DNA from: Candidatus Obscuribacter sp.
GTDB taxonomy: Bacteria; Cyanobacteriota; Vampirovibrionia; Obscuribacterales; Obscuribacteraceae
Direction of reading: 5' to 3'
Assembly: GCA_016712465.1 (NCBI GenBank)
Contig: JADJQZ010000001.1
Coordinates: forward strand, 6,634,001-6,698,000
DNA length: 64,000 bases
Positions 50,453 to 59,106 of this stretch are shown here, one piece after another (position 1 is the first letter of the stretch; each line of letters begins with the position of its first letter). Both the position numbers and the translations under genes were made by a program. Under the pieces are notes generated by a model. That model saw nothing but the letters and a program-made list of their open reading frames with translations, was not told the DNA's origin and did not search any database.

Positions 50453-51541
50453 TTACTTGTTCTTCTTGCCGCGCTTCTTTTTCTTGCCCTTCTTTTCCTT
50501 CTTGTTCTTCTTCTTCGTCTTCTTGTCCTCTTTGGGCTTGTCCTTGCCCTTTTTCTTCTTGTTTTTCTTCGTCGCACCTTCCACGGGCTCCGCTTCGGGC
50601 TGCACCGGTCCGTGGTTGCAGCCGCAGTCTTGCTCGGAGTCCGAGTCATGTGCGGGAGAGGTGACCTCTCCGGAGGCTACCTGGTCGGCCGTGGTGCCCA
50701 GGGGCGTGTTCCACGGCACAGGCTTGTGGTCTTTGTCCACAGCCACATAGGTAGCGTTGCCTTCGGTGACAGAGATGATCTCCCCGTGCCGCTCGGCTTC
50801 CACGGTGACTTTCACCTGGATGGAGGTGCGACCTTTCTTGATCACCTCGGTCCAGCAGGTGAGGATGTCGCCAATCAGGACAGGCTTCTTGAAGATGACC
50901 GTGTCCATGGCCACAGTGACGACGCGGTGCTCGGTGAGCTGTTTGGCGGCGATGGCGCCGGCGATGTCGATGTGGCTCAAGATGATGCCGCCAAAGATGT
51001 TGCCCGAGGGGTTGGTATCTTTGGGGAACATGGCTTGTCTGACGGCCGGGCAGCGCCTGGCGGCACTGCTCATGTCGTTTTCGGCAAGCTGAAGGAGAAT
51101 AGGCTTGCGGAGAGACTTGGGCTCAACCCTGGCTCTGACGGGGGCAGCGCTGTCTTGCGCCACCGTGCCGGCCGGGGAGTCCCAGGGGATGGAGCGATGC
51201 TCCTTGTCCACGGCCACGTATTTGGCGTAGCCTTCCGTGACCGGGATGATCTGTCCCTGGCGCTCGGATTCAACGGTGATTTTCACCTTCAAAGAGGTGC
51301 GTCCCTTCTCCACCACTTCCGCCCAGCAGGTGAGGATGTCGCCTACGAGGACGGGCTTTTTCAGGACGATGGTGTCCATGGAGACGGTGACGAGACGGTG
51401 CACAGTCAACTTTTTGGCGGCGATGGCGCCGGCAATGTCGATGTGGCTCAAGATGATGCCGCCGAAGATGTTTCCGGATGGATCGCAGTCCTTGGGAAAC
51501 ATTACTTGCCTGACGGCCGGGCAGGAGTTTTTACAGTTCAT
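50453..51541 (-). CDS. Tandem-hotdog acyl-CoA thioesterase with Lys-rich tail
   Basis: A 362-residue protein with two YciA/ACOT-type hotdog units, about residues 8-120 and 165-285. Each carries the core FP-KD-x-(D/N)-PSGNIFGGIILSHIDIAGAIAA, a conserved Asp in the helix. Such enzymes hydrolyse acyl-CoA to fatty acid and CoA; in YciA the active site forms between monomers, and a fused dimer is plausible. After residue 320 a 40-residue tail is almost only Lys with some Gly, Asp and Glu, which is exceptional for this family. The ATG at 51541 lies behind AGGAAAAG. It follows the HExxxH gene by 49 bp on the same strand. Confidence 0.87.
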   Translation of the reverse strand: MNCKNSCPAVRQVMFPKDCDPSGNIFGGIILSHIDIAGAIAAKKLTVHRLVTVSMDTIVLKKPVLVGDILTCWAEVVEKGRTSLKVKITVESERQGQIIPVTEGYAKYVAVDKEHRSIPWDSPAGTVAQDSAAPVRARVEPKSLRKPILLQLAENDMSSAARRCPAVRQAMFPKDTNPSGNIFGGIILSHIDIAGAIAAKQLTEHRVVTVAMDTVIFKKPVLIGDILTCWTEVIKKGRTSIQVKVTVEAERHGEIISVTEGNATYVAVDKDHKPVPWNTPLGTTADQVASGEVTSPAHDSDSEQDCGCNHGPVQPEAEPVEGATKKNKKKKGKDKPKEDKKTKKKNKKEKKGKKKKRGKKNK

Positions 51542-51590
51542 ATAGCTTTTCCTGTGGAAAACGTTGGCAGAACCGATGGAATTGGCAGAC

Positions 51591-53261
51591 TCAGTCACCG
51601 GGCTGTTTCATGTGCAAGCGCGAACGCTTGAGAGCCTTGATGAGGGAATCCACGGTCTTGCCCTTGAGGGAAGTTTCCGTTCGGCGTGATTTCGAATAAG
51701 TGGGCACAGCGCAAAGCAGGCATTGCTCCAGATAGAAGTCTTTGAGGGCGTGCACGCTGTTGGCCTGGATGCGCTCAAAAAGCCGCTTTCCATCTTTCCG
51801 CTGGTTGCCTGCGCCGATGGCGATGGTTTCCAGGGCCATGAGGGAAGCTGCTACCAGATGCCGTGCTTCCAGGTCGGTTTCGGCCTTATGGTCGAAGCTG
51901 GTCAGCATCATGGTTTGAGCGAGGCGCTCGCTGATATCCTGATCCATTTGGGTCCAGGTGAGTACCTGACTGAGGGGGCGGTCACCCAGGCATTTGAGCG
52001 GCTCGTTCATGAGGCATTCAGCGATGTCCTCGATGAGCGGCTCGAAGTACTTGAGGGGCAGCGTGACGGCTGTGGCGTCGGCTTCATCTGCGAAAACCAG
52101 ATCGGCGGGCAGAGTGCCTCCGCAGGCTTCTTTCAGGCGTGCCGTCAGGTCTGCCACCAGGGTTGTGAGCTGGGCTTTGTCCAGCCTCAACTTGGAGACC
52201 GCTTTGATTGAAATGAGGGCACGCAGCACATCGGGTGGATGGGCGTCCATTCGCTCCTGTTCCTTGCTCGGCAAGAGACGGCCCTTGTTGCGCAGGGTGC
52301 CTTCCTTGTGGTGAGCGATGAAGTAGAGCATGAGACCGTTCGTGAACATCGGTCCGAAATTGAGGAGACCGGCCAGATCGGCTGCCAGCTCCTGGGAGTA
52401 ACTGCCTGCCAGAAGCTCCAGCAATTCCGCCGCTGCAAATTCATTCTTGTCGTCACCTGATAGCAGGAGCAGAGCCAGGCTTTCTTTGGTGACGCGCTCG
52501 GGCAGGTTTTTGATCTTGGCTGTGCTCTTGCGCACGCACTGTTTGAGCGCGGCAGCTACCTCGCTGTCGAAGCCGTTCACCACCGTGTGGATGCCGTGAC
52601 CTCCTACTTCATGTCCGTCCACCACCCAGAGGGGTACGGTGTGTACCTGCTCTGCCGGTTTGGCCACCAGTGAAAGCGGCAGTTCCCGGCTGGGCGGCAG
52701 GGTGTAGGGACCGTCCGAGTTCGTGATGAAGAAGCCGAGCGGGTCAAGGGCCGGCCACTTTTCCGAGCCCGAATTCTGGCGGCTCAGGGTGTCGTCCTGC
52801 AGGAAGCGCTGGTAGAGGTTGCTGGCCAGGGCCAGGTAGGCCTTGAGCTGGTCCTGGGCGACTTTGCCCTGGAGCTGCACAATGGGGGCGGCCAGGCTCT
52901 GGAAGATTTCCTTCAATTGCTCCAGGATGACCTTCTTGCGTTTGGCGCCGGGCAAGATACCGAGGCTGCCGCTACGCAGTGATTTCTCCGACTGGCGCAG
53001 AGCTTCTTGCAGAACTTCCACGTAAGCACTGTGATACCGCGACGGCAAGAGCTCGAAACCCTTCTTGACGGTGTCTTGCAGAACCTGGAGAGTGGCGGCA
53101 GCGTTACTGGCTTGCGTTGGAAGCTGGGCAAATGGGTCGATGAGATTGTGTGCTCGAGCCAGTTGTTCCTTCAGAAGCTGCTTCACTAAAGATAAATTGC
53201 CCAGTCGAACGCCGCCGGGTTTGGCAGCGACCCGGGCGGGAGGGGGATTTTTCTTCGTCAT
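51591..53261 (-). CDS. Putative metallopeptidase with HExxxH motif
   Basis: A 556-residue protein without signal peptide. A zinc-site-like motif reads H217-E-V-G-G-H222 inside VVDGHEVGGHGIH; the extra residue between E and the second H is the HExxxH form seen in dipeptidyl peptidase III (HELLGH). A candidate third ligand lies 70 residues on (SYSQELAADLAGLL, E291 or D295). The rest is long alpha-helical and Leu-rich, with a Lys-rich tip (KSRRTETSLKGKTV). The start at 53261 has AGGGAG 9 nt upstream. It is first in the island F pair. Fold and activity are inferred from the motif only. Confidence 0.6.
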   Translation of the reverse strand: MTKKNPPPARVAAKPGGVRLGNLSLVKQLLKEQLARAHNLIDPFAQLPTQASNAAATLQVLQDTVKKGFELLPSRYHSAYVEVLQEALRQSEKSLRSGSLGILPGAKRKKVILEQLKEIFQSLAAPIVQLQGKVAQDQLKAYLALASNLYQRFLQDDTLSRQNSGSEKWPALDPLGFFITNSDGPYTLPPSRELPLSLVAKPAEQVHTVPLWVVDGHEVGGHGIHTVVNGFDSEVAAALKQCVRKSTAKIKNLPERVTKESLALLLLSGDDKNEFAAAELLELLAGSYSQELAADLAGLLNFGPMFTNGLMLYFIAHHKEGTLRNKGRLLPSKEQERMDAHPPDVLRALISIKAVSKLRLDKAQLTTLVADLTARLKEACGGTLPADLVFADEADATAVTLPLKYFEPLIEDIAECLMNEPLKCLGDRPLSQVLTWTQMDQDISERLAQTMMLTSFDHKAETDLEARHLVAASLMALETIAIGAGNQRKDGKRLFERIQANSVHALKDFYLEQCLLCAVPTYSKSRRTETSLKGKTVDSLIKALKRSRLHMKQPGD

Positions 53262-53794
53262 ATAGACTCCCTGTGAATAGACAGTCTTGCCGCATCTAGA
53301 GTCTTTTCGCCCGAGTTTTTCAGCCTGGTTTGAAACGCACCTGTCCGATCCGGATCTGGTGGGTTAACAGGGTCTGTCTGATGGCGAGAAGGAAAAGATG
53401 AGGTGGATAAGTTTCTCTGGAAATGAAAAGGAAAATAGAACGTCCAGAGACTAGGAAGTTGGACATGCAGATTACAAGTGTCTTGAGAAAAATAACAAAA
53501 TAAGGTCTTGGAAATAGCTCATGAGCTTATGAGAGGCGGGTCGGTTTGCAATTTTCCGGTAAGGCTGGCGAAGATGCGCTACCACTTGGCAATGCTCGCT
53601 GGTCCTTGTCAAGTGCTGGTCTGGTGCTTCGTTTTATCCGGCTCCTCTTAGTTTCCGAATTGATACCTCATGTGGTATCACTGCCGGCATTTCGAGAGTC
53701 CTTTGCTTAACAGTCTTGCCGGAGCTTGAGATAACGGGAAATTCTCGGGGTAAGTTTCTGGTATATTCTCCTCAATCAGTCGATTGGAAATGCC
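53262..53794. other. Divergent promoter region, no gene seen
   Basis: A 533-bp spacer between island F (minus) and a TPR protein (plus). No coding signal. Promoters of both flanking genes are expected. Confidence 0.4.
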
Positions 53795-54832
53795 GTGAGC
53801 GAAGAAAAACAAAGTATGCCGCAGGGCGCCGCCGATCAGGCTGTCGCGGCGTCTTCCGGTGCGACAGCGGTCGGCGATTATAAGACTCCTCTGATTATTC
53901 GCAGACCGGGCAACCCACTGGTGGGCGTCCTGCTCAGCGTACTCGGTCTCGTTTTTATCGGTATCCTTTACCTGATCGTGTTCAAACAGAACATTCCGTA
54001 CCTGGGCGGGTCTCTTGATAGTTACCTGGATCGTACCTTGCGCTACAAACCTGAAGGCGCGCCGGTGGAGGCCGACTGGCGGGAGAACCTTCTAATTGAG
54101 CAAACAGTCTGGATTGACGAACTGGCTCGCATGGCCAGTGGGGACAGCCGGGCTAAGCCGTACAAAATGAAACGAGATTATCTGCTTTTTCTGGCTGATT
54201 CGTTTTACCGTGATGAGCCGAAGTTTTCGCAGGCTGCATACTCTTACATTGCCGCTCTGGTCGAGCCCAAAGTACCGCACGAAAACGCCATCAACACACC
54301 CGATGGGGAATTAACCAGGCGAGTCGGTTACTGTTACATGCGCCTGGGCAAGTTCGAACAGGCCGAGACCTATTTGCGCAGAGCCTTGAAACTGGCCCAG
54401 AATGACCTGAAAGCCGACGGCAAACCGAAAGAGCCGGGGGTCGTGAACTGGGCACTGGAAAACCTTACGGAGACATTGATTCGCTCCGGTAAGTTGGAGG
54501 ATGCCAAAACCTTGATTGACCAGCGTCTCAAGAGCATCGATTTACAAGATGCCATTAATTCCGTTGAGGCACATCTGGTTTTCAACTATGCATTGTTGCT
54601 GGACAAGCAAGGGCGCTCGGACGAGGCTGATAAGTATTACCGGCGCACCATTGAACTTTTTGAACAGGAAGATGGTTTGCGGGGAGTGATAGTCGGCAGC
54701 GCCAACGACAACAACCGCAACTTAGCCAGGGTTTTGAAAGAGTATGGGCGCTTTTTGCGGGCGCAAAAGCGCTTTCCCGAGGCCTGGGACAAAATGTCCC
54801 GGGCTCTCACCATTTTAGATAACTCCCCCTGA
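53795..54832 (+). CDS. Membrane-anchored TPR protein
   Basis: A 345-residue protein. A polar cytosolic lead (about 40 residues) precedes one membrane segment (about residues 43-65, VGVLLSVLGLVFIGILYLIVF), so the rest is extracytoplasmic. Four to five tetratricopeptide-like repeats follow (RVGYCYMRLGKFEQAETYLRRALKL; VFNYALLLDKQGRSDEADKYYRRTIE). It starts at GTG 53795 with GGAA upstream. It should be a protein-binding scaffold. It is a monocistron followed by 460 bp of spacer. Confidence 0.8.
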   Translation: MSEEKQSMPQGAADQAVAASSGATAVGDYKTPLIIRRPGNPLVGVLLSVLGLVFIGILYLIVFKQNIPYLGGSLDSYLDRTLRYKPEGAPVEADWRENLLIEQTVWIDELARMASGDSRAKPYKMKRDYLLFLADSFYRDEPKFSQAAYSYIAALVEPKVPHENAINTPDGELTRRVGYCYMRLGKFEQAETYLRRALKLAQNDLKADGKPKEPGVVNWALENLTETLIRSGKLEDAKTLIDQRLKSIDLQDAINSVEAHLVFNYALLLDKQGRSDEADKYYRRTIELFEQEDGLRGVIVGSANDNNRNLARVLKEYGRFLRAQKRFPEAWDKMSRALTILDNSP

Positions 54833-55292
54833 ACCTGCTGAAATGCAGATTAGTAGGCTCTAACCACTCTCTGCTGCAATAACCAATAGCGCGGGTTGTC
54901 AAATGGAAACGTCGAGTTTGGCGGGTTGCGGCGCATAGCTCGCGCGAAGTTCAGGGTTTCTGAGAAACTTCTATGCTCTTAATGTGCTAATAAAGTACTT
55001 CCAGCTCATGACTATTAGATCCCCTTTTTAGTACTTATAGATGACTTCCGCTCTCTAATTTTTCAGGACATTCCCCCCGGCTAATCGACTATAGCTTTAT
55101 TCCATAGCTCTCACCGCCTTTCTTTAGCGCAGAGTTCTGGACCGGGAATTAGTTTTCGATGCGCACTGACACGGCTTGCTGGTTGTCTTTTGCCGCAGTT
55201 CTGAAGTTTTGGCGGGTGAGGAAGAAAATCGTAACCTCGTTCTAACGGGTGCGCTGCGTGTAAGCATGCCCAAATAACATGGGAGAACTCCT
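54833..55292. other. Spacer before island G
   Basis: A 460-bp gap, AT-rich near 55000-55120; probably contains the ABC transporter promoter. No gene found. Confidence 0.4.
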
Positions 55293-57077
55293 ATGAATGA
55301 AAAAACCAGCGCTTTCAGCGTTGACCTCTGGCGCCGTGTCTTCCGACTGGCCAGACCTTTCTTTACGTCCCGGGACCCCTGGGAGATCACCGTGCCGGTC
55401 ATCGGCACCAAGTTTTCCGTGCAGGAAAAGTGGAAAGCCTGGGGCTTGCTTGCCTCGCTCGCCCTCTTCCTGCTCGGCGTCAACATGCTCAACATCGGCA
55501 TCAACTTCGTTGCCGGTAACTTCCAGAACTCTCTGCAAGCCTTCCTGAAAGCCGGTTCCGATACCGCTGCTCAAGGGGTGGCCGAAGCCACGTACTGGAA
55601 GTACTTGTTCATGTATGGCGGTGTGTTTGTCGTCGGTATCTTTGTCGTCGTGCCCTACGCCTGGTTGAAGAGCGTGCTCATCATCGTCTGGCGCAAGTGG
55701 CTGACGGTGCACATCTTGAAGCAGTACTTCGCCAACCGCAACTACTACAAGGTGAGCTACAACACCAGCATCGACAACCCTGACGAACGTATCGCCAACG
55801 ACGTGGAAGGGTTCACTGCCGGCGCCCTGGGCATCGCCCTGTCGGTGGTGGATTCGATCATCACGTTCTTCTCGTTCATCTTCATCCTCTGGATGATCTC
55901 GCATACCCTGGTGGGTGTGGTCGTGCTCTATGCGGGCTTCGGCACGCTGATCTCGGTCCTGCTCTCCATCAAGCTCATCCAGTTCAAGTACAACCAGCAG
56001 CGGCTGGAAGCCGACTACCGATACAACCTCATTCACATTCGCAAGAACGTGGAGAGCATCGCCTTCTACCAGGGCGAGAAGTCGGAGTGGACCCAGCTCA
56101 ACAACCGGTTCTTTGCCGCAATCAGGAACAACATGTCCTTGATCGGCTATCAGCGGAACGTCAACTTCTTCACGAAGGGTTTCGACTACTTCGTGATCAT
56201 CGTTCCTGCCTTCTTCATTGCGCCCCTGTTTTTCCGGGGTGAGGTGGAGATTGGTGCCTTCACGCAGGCCAACCTGGCTTTCGGTCAGGTGCTCGGCTCG
56301 CTCGCCCTCTTTGTGGCGGAAATCGGCACCATCAGCTCGTTTGCTGCCTATGTCAGCCGTCTGGGCGGCTTCCAGGAAGCCCTCGACGCCAAGGACGAGA
56401 GTGAGAAGGAAGGGCGTACTGCCATTGCCACCAGCATTGGTGACAAGATCGCCCTCGACGAAGTGACCCTGATGACCCCCGACTACCGCAAACTGCTCAT
56501 CCAGAAGCTCAGCTTCGAGGTGCCGCAGGGTACGGGCATCATCATCAAGGGACCGAGCGGCTCTGGCAAGAGCTCGCTTCTGCGCGCCATCGCCGGTCTG
56601 TGGCGTTCGGGCGAAGGCACGGTAACGCGTCCGGATCTGAGCTCGCTCATGTTCCTCTCGCAGAAGCCGTACATGAACCTGGGCAGCCTGCGTGAGCAGC
56701 TGCTTTACCCGGGTTCGCGCACCGATGTCTCCGACGATGAACTGAAGGCCATTCTTGTGCGTGCCAACCTGCCTGAGCTGGCCGGTCGCTACGCCGAGGG
56801 GCTGGATGTGGTTCGTCCGTGGTCCGAAGAGCTTTCGCCGGGTGAGCAGCAGCGTCTTGCTTTTGCTCGTCTGCTGGTGGCTCGCCCCAAGACCGTCTTC
56901 CTGGACGAGGCCACAAGCGCCCTGGACGTGGCCAACGAGGAGCTGCTCTACAAGACGCTCCGCGAGCTGAACGCCACGTTCGTCTCCGTCGGACACCGTC
57001 CGACCCTGGACCGCTACCACGAGAAAGCTCTCACCTTGCACGGTGAGGGTAAGTGGGAACTGTCCACCCAGCAGTAA
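55293..57077 (+). CDS. SbmA/ABCD-type ABC transporter, fused membrane and ATPase
   Basis: A 594-residue half-transporter. Residues about 50-350 hold six membrane helices of the BacA/SbmA/ABCD type (VNMLNIGINFVAGNFQNSL; FFTKGFDYFVIIVPAFF; FGQVLGSLALFVAEIGTIS). The ATPase has Walker A KGPSGSGKSS, signature LSPGEQQRLAFAR, Walker B TVFLDEATSALD and the H-loop SVGHRP. Relatives move peptides, vitamin B12 or acyl-CoA; direction and cargo are unknown. GGGAG precedes the ATG. It heads island G with a small unknown gene and NadD copy 2. A 761-residue open frame lies antisense across it; see rejected items. Confidence 0.93.
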   Translation: MNEKTSAFSVDLWRRVFRLARPFFTSRDPWEITVPVIGTKFSVQEKWKAWGLLASLALFLLGVNMLNIGINFVAGNFQNSLQAFLKAGSDTAAQGVAEATYWKYLFMYGGVFVVGIFVVVPYAWLKSVLIIVWRKWLTVHILKQYFANRNYYKVSYNTSIDNPDERIANDVEGFTAGALGIALSVVDSIITFFSFIFILWMISHTLVGVVVLYAGFGTLISVLLSIKLIQFKYNQQRLEADYRYNLIHIRKNVESIAFYQGEKSEWTQLNNRFFAAIRNNMSLIGYQRNVNFFTKGFDYFVIIVPAFFIAPLFFRGEVEIGAFTQANLAFGQVLGSLALFVAEIGTISSFAAYVSRLGGFQEALDAKDESEKEGRTAIATSIGDKIALDEVTLMTPDYRKLLIQKLSFEVPQGTGIIIKGPSGSGKSSLLRAIAGLWRSGEGTVTRPDLSSLMFLSQKPYMNLGSLREQLLYPGSRTDVSDDELKAILVRANLPELAGRYAEGLDVVRPWSEELSPGEQQRLAFARLLVARPKTVFLDEATSALDVANEELLYKTLRELNATFVSVGHRPTLDRYHEKALTLHGEGKWELSTQQ

Positions 57078-57267
57078 GCCGTCAGTATCGTGTCCGTGCC
57101 GGAGTGTCTGGTTCGCCAGCGCCCCGGCACGGTTTCTGTAACAACGACAGGCTCTAGAAAAGCTCATCGTTGCTTCCTCCGGAATTAAGCCAGCGGCGCC
57201 GTTTCCATGGTTCACAAATGTGACCAGCGGCGCTGCAAAACTGCAAAACCCAAAAAGGAAAATTGCC

Positions 57268-57537
57268 ATGAGCAACAAGAACACCGCTCCCAAGCCCGCC
57301 ACCACCGAGGAGAAGCTCCAGACCGTTCTGGGCCTCGCCACGGATACCGCCAAGAACGAGATCGCCGGCGCCGCCAATCGCTCGGTCACCGCCGAAGCCA
57401 CGCTCAAGACGAGCGTGACCGAGGGCGACGACACCGACTGCAACGGCGTCAACGCTGCCGTCACGCTGGGCGTGACCTCGTCCAAGCAGGTGAAGGGCGC
57501 TGCTCCGGCGGCGGCGGCTCCGGCCAAGAAGTCGTAA
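57268..57537 (+). CDS. Small acidic/Ala-rich protein, unknown (island G)
   Basis: An 89-residue soluble protein with a Thr/Ala-rich, possibly disordered sequence (AKNEIAGAANRSVTAEATLKTS) and an end AAPAAAAPAKKS. AAAGGAAA precedes the ATG at 57268 by about 7 nt. It lies between the ABC transporter and NadD copy 2, with a terminator after it. The Lys-Lys-Ser end is shared with the HAD protein of island A. Function unknown. Confidence 0.6.
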   Translation: MSNKNTAPKPATTEEKLQTVLGLATDTAKNEIAGAANRSVTAEATLKTSVTEGDDTDCNGVNAAVTLGVTSSKQVKGAAPAAAAPAKKS

Positions 57538-57583
57538 GCGACGTTCTGACCGTCACCGTCCTGCCTGAGTAAGGCTTTTGAAG

Positions 57584-57632
57584 CTCCCGGTTCCTCTCCC
57601 TCAAGGGGGGAGCCGGGAGTCTTTCTTTTCTT
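57584..57632 (+). terminator. Terminator after the 89-residue protein gene
   Basis: An outer 7-bp stem (57584-57590 with 57613-57619) encloses a second C/G stem (about 57595-57600 with 57605-57611), followed by TCTTTCTTTTCTTT. Confidence 0.8.
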
Positions 57633-57654
57633 TAAGTCACTTCAGGAGATAACC

Positions 57655-58317
57655 ATGATCGAAATCGGTATCATGGGCGGTGCGTTCAACCCCATCCATT
57701 CCCGGCACTTGATGGTGGCGCAAGCCGCTATTGATCAGCTTGGTTTGAGTAAGGTGATTTTCGTCCCCAGCGGCGAACCGCCCCACAAGAAAACCGGAAT
57801 GCTCGATAAAGAGGCTCGGTTTCGCATGGTGAAAGCAGCTTGTGCCGGCAATCGGCACTTTGTTGCATCCCGTGTGGAGATCGACCGCCCCGGTCCGACC
57901 TGGACCATCGACACCCTCAAGCAGTTCAAGCAAGAGTTCGAACGCAAGTTCGGACCGGCGCAGACCGTGCGCTTGAACTTCATCATCGGCGAGGACAACT
58001 TGCCGATCCTTCGCGACTACGACAGGCGCGCCGAGTTTCTCTCGCTCTGCCGTCTGGTGGTCTCGCCCCGCGCTACTTGCGATGCAGCGGCTCTGGAGCG
58101 TTGGCAGGAGGTCTTACCGGAGGCGGAGATCGCCATCCTGGAAGTGCCGGCCAATGAAGTCTCCAGCACCCTGATTCGCAATTGGATTGATGCCGGTCAC
58201 AGCGTGCGCTATCTGGTGCACGAGGCTGTCTACCGCATCCTCATGCGCGAGGGCTATTATGCTCCCCGCAAGAACCTGGCCATGGCCGGCGTGGTTCGCA
58301 AGCGCAAGAAGACCTAG
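57655..58317 (+). CDS. Nicotinate-nucleotide adenylyltransferase-like (NadD copy 2)
   Basis: A 220-residue NadD homologue. The lead is GGAFNPIHSRH (residues 8-18): the Gly of HxGH is Arg and GGTFDP has become GGAFNP, so ATP binding may be affected. Later motifs fit well: GEPPHKK, FIIGEDNLPILRDY, and the complete C-terminal VSSTLIRN. The C-terminus is basic (VVRKRKKT). AGGAG lies 7 nt before the ATG. This copy and copy 1 (43710) each alter a different signature. It ends island G, before a strong terminator. Confidence 0.85.
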   Translation: MIEIGIMGGAFNPIHSRHLMVAQAAIDQLGLSKVIFVPSGEPPHKKTGMLDKEARFRMVKAACAGNRHFVASRVEIDRPGPTWTIDTLKQFKQEFERKFGPAQTVRLNFIIGEDNLPILRDYDRRAEFLSLCRLVVSPRATCDAAALERWQEVLPEAEIAILEVPANEVSSTLIRNWIDAGHSVRYLVHEAVYRILMREGYYAPRKNLAMAGVVRKRKKT

Positions 58318-58371
58318 CCTGGAGAGAAAAGACAGGGACTCCGGGGGAACTTCCTTCGGGTCATGCGGAAG

Positions 58372-58415
58372 GGGCAGGAGCCGGATTGGCTCCTGTCCTA
58401 CCTTCCATTTCCTTT
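58372..58415 (+). terminator. Terminator of NadD copy 2
   Basis: An 11-bp stem with loop GGATT (58372-58382 with 58388-58398) followed by TACCTTCCATTTCCTTTT. Confidence 0.8.
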
Positions 58416-58585
58416 TGGAATAGTGGATACTATAACAAGTAGCAAGCGCAGTAAAAAAACTGTTTCCGGGGTTTGGCTATTTAAAGATGCGCTCGGTCGC
58501 CGGCCGCTCTCGTGCTTGCCGAGAGTCAACCGGGCCGAGGGGAACAAACTGCGCCCCGGTTGAAATTTAAATGCTCAGGCAGGAA
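58416..58585 (+). ncRNA. Candidate structured small RNA behind NadD copy 2
   Basis: After the terminator, TGGATACTATAAC (about 58424-58436) resembles an extended -10 element. The following 150 nt contains a 5-bp stem enclosing a GC-rich loop (58492-58496 with 58519-58523) and a 7-bp stem 58528-58534 with 58555-58561. No protein frame is convincing. It lies in the same position relative to a NadD gene as the candidate RNA at 44418. Confidence 0.25.
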
Positions 58586-58621
58586 CGGCGTCGATGCGGT
58601 GTAGATGGATGTCTAACAGCT

Positions 58622-58966
58622 TTACCAGATCAACATGCCTGTCAACTGCAGATTTGACTCGCCGTTTTCATCTATCACTTCCAGTCCTAATTCTTCAGAC
58701 AGTTGTTCTCGGTACTCAGTGCTGCTCCTGGTACCGAACCAGATGACGGTAAAAAGATTCGGGAAATCCCTCAGGGTGGACAAACCTGCTTCGGTAAGGG
58801 ACGTATCGGCAATATCGAGAGACTGCAATTTGGGGAATAGACGCAGGCAGTCCGCTAAAGTTTCATCGCTGACATCGCTGCCGCGCAGACAAATCTGAGT
58901 GGCGTGGGCTTGTGCGAACCGGTCTTTTTGAGCGGCTGCTACTGTGTTATAGGTTTTCCAGGACAT
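58622..58966 (-). CDS. Small leucine-rich-repeat-like protein
   Basis: A 114-residue protein with two to three leucine-rich-repeat-like units (DETLADCLRLFPKLQSLDIADTSLTEAGLSTLRDFPNL, shown in two parts across residues 34-67). Such repeats bind other proteins. The ATG at 58966 lies behind AAGAGAAAA; an in-frame extension to 59083 seems too long. It converges with the candidate RNA region and has no obvious operon partner. Family-level assignment is uncertain. Confidence 0.6.
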   Translation of the reverse strand: MSWKTYNTVAAAQKDRFAQAHATQICLRGSDVSDETLADCLRLFPKLQSLDIADTSLTEAGLSTLRDFPNLFTVIWFGTRSSTEYREQLSEELGLEVIDENGESNLQLTGMLIW

Positions 58967-59106
58967 AGCTTTTCTCTTAAGTAAAATACAGATTTGAGAA
59001 AAGGGGCACACTTGCTTCGGATCAGTCCTTTCTCGACCCGGCAAGCATGCCCCGTGATTTCGTTTGCAGTCCTTTTCAGTCAACTGCCGCTGAACTGAAC
59101 AAAACT

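Noticed and set aside
50612..51631. A 339-residue plus-strand frame across the thioesterase
   Set aside because: Mirrors the repeated hotdog coding sequence on the other strand; no independent support.
55242..57527. A 761-residue open frame on the minus strand across the ABC transporter
   Set aside because: The plus-strand product has complete transporter and ATPase motifs. The antisense product is low-complexity, rich in His/Gly/Glu, and comes from strongly C/G-ending codons in the real gene.
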